This document shows positions 21,851-22,938 of a DNA stretch of 22,938 bases, piece by piece (the stretch's first letter is position 1; every line of letters begins with the position of its first letter). Origin of the DNA: Bryobacterales bacterium (GTDB taxonomy: Bacteria; Acidobacteriota; Terriglobia; Bryobacterales; Bryobacteraceae); the NCBI GenBank assembly GCA_016789785.1, contig JAEUQE010000101.1:1-22938 (forward strand). The letters run 5' to 3'. The notes under the pieces are model-generated. The model saw only the letters and a program-made list of their open reading frames with translations, had not been told where the DNA came from and did no database searches. Made by a program: the position numbers and the translations under genes.

Positions 21851-22938
21851 ATGTCAGTAAGTGGTGCGGAAAATGTGCGAGCCGCGTTGCGGCATCAGCA
21901 GCCCGAGGCGATTCCAATCGACTTCGGGTCTACGTTCGTCACGGGAATCCACGTCAGTTGTGTCGCTGCATTGCGCGAGCACTTCGGTCTCGGGCGCGAT
22001 CCGGTCCGGGTGATCGACCCAGGGCAACTGCTTGGGTTCCTGGATGATGATCTGAAGCGTGCGCTGGGCATCAGCACGGAAGGCTTGATCCGGCGGATGA
22101 CTCGATTCGGCTTTCCTTTGGAAGACTGGAAGCCCTGGCGGCTCGAAAGTGGCCTGGAGGTGCTGGTTCCTGGCGGATTCACCGTTACCCGCGATGAAAG
22201 CGGCAACACGCTGATGCATCCACAAGGCGATCTCACCGCCCCGCCGAGCGCTTGCATGCCGAAAGACGGGCACTTCTTCGACAACATCGTGCGCCAGCCA
22301 CCGATCGACGAGGACCATCTGAATCCCGCCGACAACCTTGAGGAGTTTGGCCCGATCGCGGATGCGGATCTCGACTATCTGGAGCGGGAGGTGTCGCGTG
22401 CCCAAGCAACCGGACGAGCCGTGGTAGCGAGCTTCGGTGGCACTTCATTTGGTGACATCGCACTGGTTCCCGCCGCGGGCCTCAAGTATCCGAAGGGCAT
22501 TCGCGACGTGACCGAATGGTATGTCTCCACACGTAGCCGGCGCGACTACATTCATGCTGTGTTTCAGGGACAGTGCGACATTGCGCTGCGGAATCTGGAG
22601 CGGATCGCCGCGCGTGTTGGCAACCGCGTGGACGTCCTGAATGTTTGCGGGACTGACTTCGGTACGCAGACTTCCTCGTTCTGTTCGGTGGCGACGTTCC
22701 GCGAACTGTGGTTGCCCTACTATCAGCGGATCACGCAGTGGATTCATGCGAACACGACATGGCGCACCTTCAAACATTCCTGCGGCGCTGTGGCGAAGTT
22801 CATTCCGGAGTTCCTTGAGGCGGGCTTCGATATCCTGAATCCCGTGCAGTGTTCCGCAACTGGCATGGATCCGGCGGTGCTCAAGGAGAACTACGGCGGC
22901 CGCCTTGTGTTCTGGGGTGGAGGTGTGGATACGCAATC
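21851..22938 (+). CDS. Uroporphyrinogen-decarboxylase-like (URO-D) protein, partial
   Basis: At least 362 residues; the frame is open to the window end, so the C-terminus is missing. The protein belongs to the URO-D/methyltransferase superfamily (PF01208): IPIDFGSTFVTGIH near the N-terminus, VLNVCGTDFGTQTS in the middle, and FKHSCGAVAKFIPEFLEAGF (His309, Cys311) followed by NPVQCSATGMDP. The HxC pair is the zinc-ligand position in corrinoid-dependent methyltransferases such as MtaA, so methyl transfer is more likely than haem synthesis. Many such proteins in Acidobacteriota and Planctomycetes are near sugar catabolism genes and have no proven reaction. AAGGGTGA lies 4 nt before the ATG, and the transporter gene is immediately upstream, suggesting the transported substrate may be the starting material. 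Confidence 0.85.
   Translation, partial: MSVSGAENVRAALRHQQPEAIPIDFGSTFVTGIHVSCVAALREHFGLGRDPVRVIDPGQLLGFLDDDLKRALGISTEGLIRRMTRFGFPLEDWKPWRLESGLEVLVPGGFTVTRDESGNTLMHPQGDLTAPPSACMPKDGHFFDNIVRQPPIDEDHLNPADNLEEFGPIADADLDYLEREVSRAQATGRAVVASFGGTSFGDIALVPAAGLKYPKGIRDVTEWYVSTRSRRDYIHAVFQGQCDIALRNLERIAARVGNRVDVLNVCGTDFGTQTSSFCSVATFRELWLPYYQRITQWIHANTTWRTFKHSCGAVAKFIPEFLEAGFDILNPVQCSATGMDPAVLKENYGGRLVFWGGGVDTQ

Noticed and set aside
21851..22938. HemE, the haem-pathway uroporphyrinogen decarboxylase
   Set aside because: The HxC zinc-site motif and the divergent N-terminus fit the methyltransferase branch, and no haem genes are adjacent.

Overview
This is a GC-rich bacterial window that looks like soil Acidobacteriota, probably close to Solibacter/Bryobacter. 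That placement is inference. It rests on a combination of families: an Oar-type TonB-dependent receptor with an N-terminal carboxypeptidase-regulatory-like domain, a separate secreted protein made only of that domain, a DUF1587/1595/1592/1588/1585 multi-domain haem protein paired with a Tat-exported DUF1552 protein, futalosine-route menaquinone genes, and a URO-D-like methyltransferase beside a hexuronate-type transporter. No rRNA, tRNA, transposase, integrase, phage gene or CRISPR array was seen.

Layout. 1-3.35 kb (minus): a complete Oar-like outer-membrane receptor with a good sigma-70-type promoter. 3.7-5.4 kb (minus): a two-gene operon of an exported alpha/beta hydrolase and an FGE/SUMF1-fold protein that lacks the catalytic cysteines. 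5.5-9.3 kb (plus): the DUF1592-type diheme protein and the DUF1552 protein, overlapping by ATGA. 9.3-9.6 kb: a gene-free gap with nested inverted repeats. 9.6-11.7 kb (minus): mqnP-like prenyltransferase and mqnE. 11.7-13.2 kb (plus): DUF192 lipoprotein, larB and rhaM in one tight run, the last two overlapping by ATGA. 13.4-14.3 kb (minus): three small genes with strong Shine-Dalgarno sites, one of them GIY-YIG-like. 14.4-14.85 kb: a possible 29-residue microprotein and a repeat-rich intergenic stretch with three 13-bp tandem units. 14.85-15.5 kb (minus): the single-domain secreted protein and a small charged protein. 15.9-18.5 kb (minus): a chemoreceptor followed by a CheW adaptor whose fold is interrupted by a zinc-binding CZB domain. 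A sigma-28/sigma-D-like promoter lies upstream of the receptor. 18.8-20.1 kb (plus): an alginate-export-type outer-membrane channel, with a small secreted protein encoded tail-to-tail against it. 20.6-22.9 kb (plus): an ACS-family transporter and a URO-D-like protein that runs off the window.

How the parts fit. Much of the window concerns uptake and handling of plant or microbial polymers and sugars: receptor, hydrolase, channel, hexuronate-type transporter and rhamnose mutarotase. The rest covers respiratory quinone synthesis, nickel-pincer cofactor synthesis (LarB) and chemotaxis. The most unusual items are the CheW/CZB inserted architecture with its motility-type promoter, the larB-rhaM coupling, and the compact operon of small genes with unusually strong ribosome binding sites. 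I did not find a defence island or an obviously new multi-gene system.
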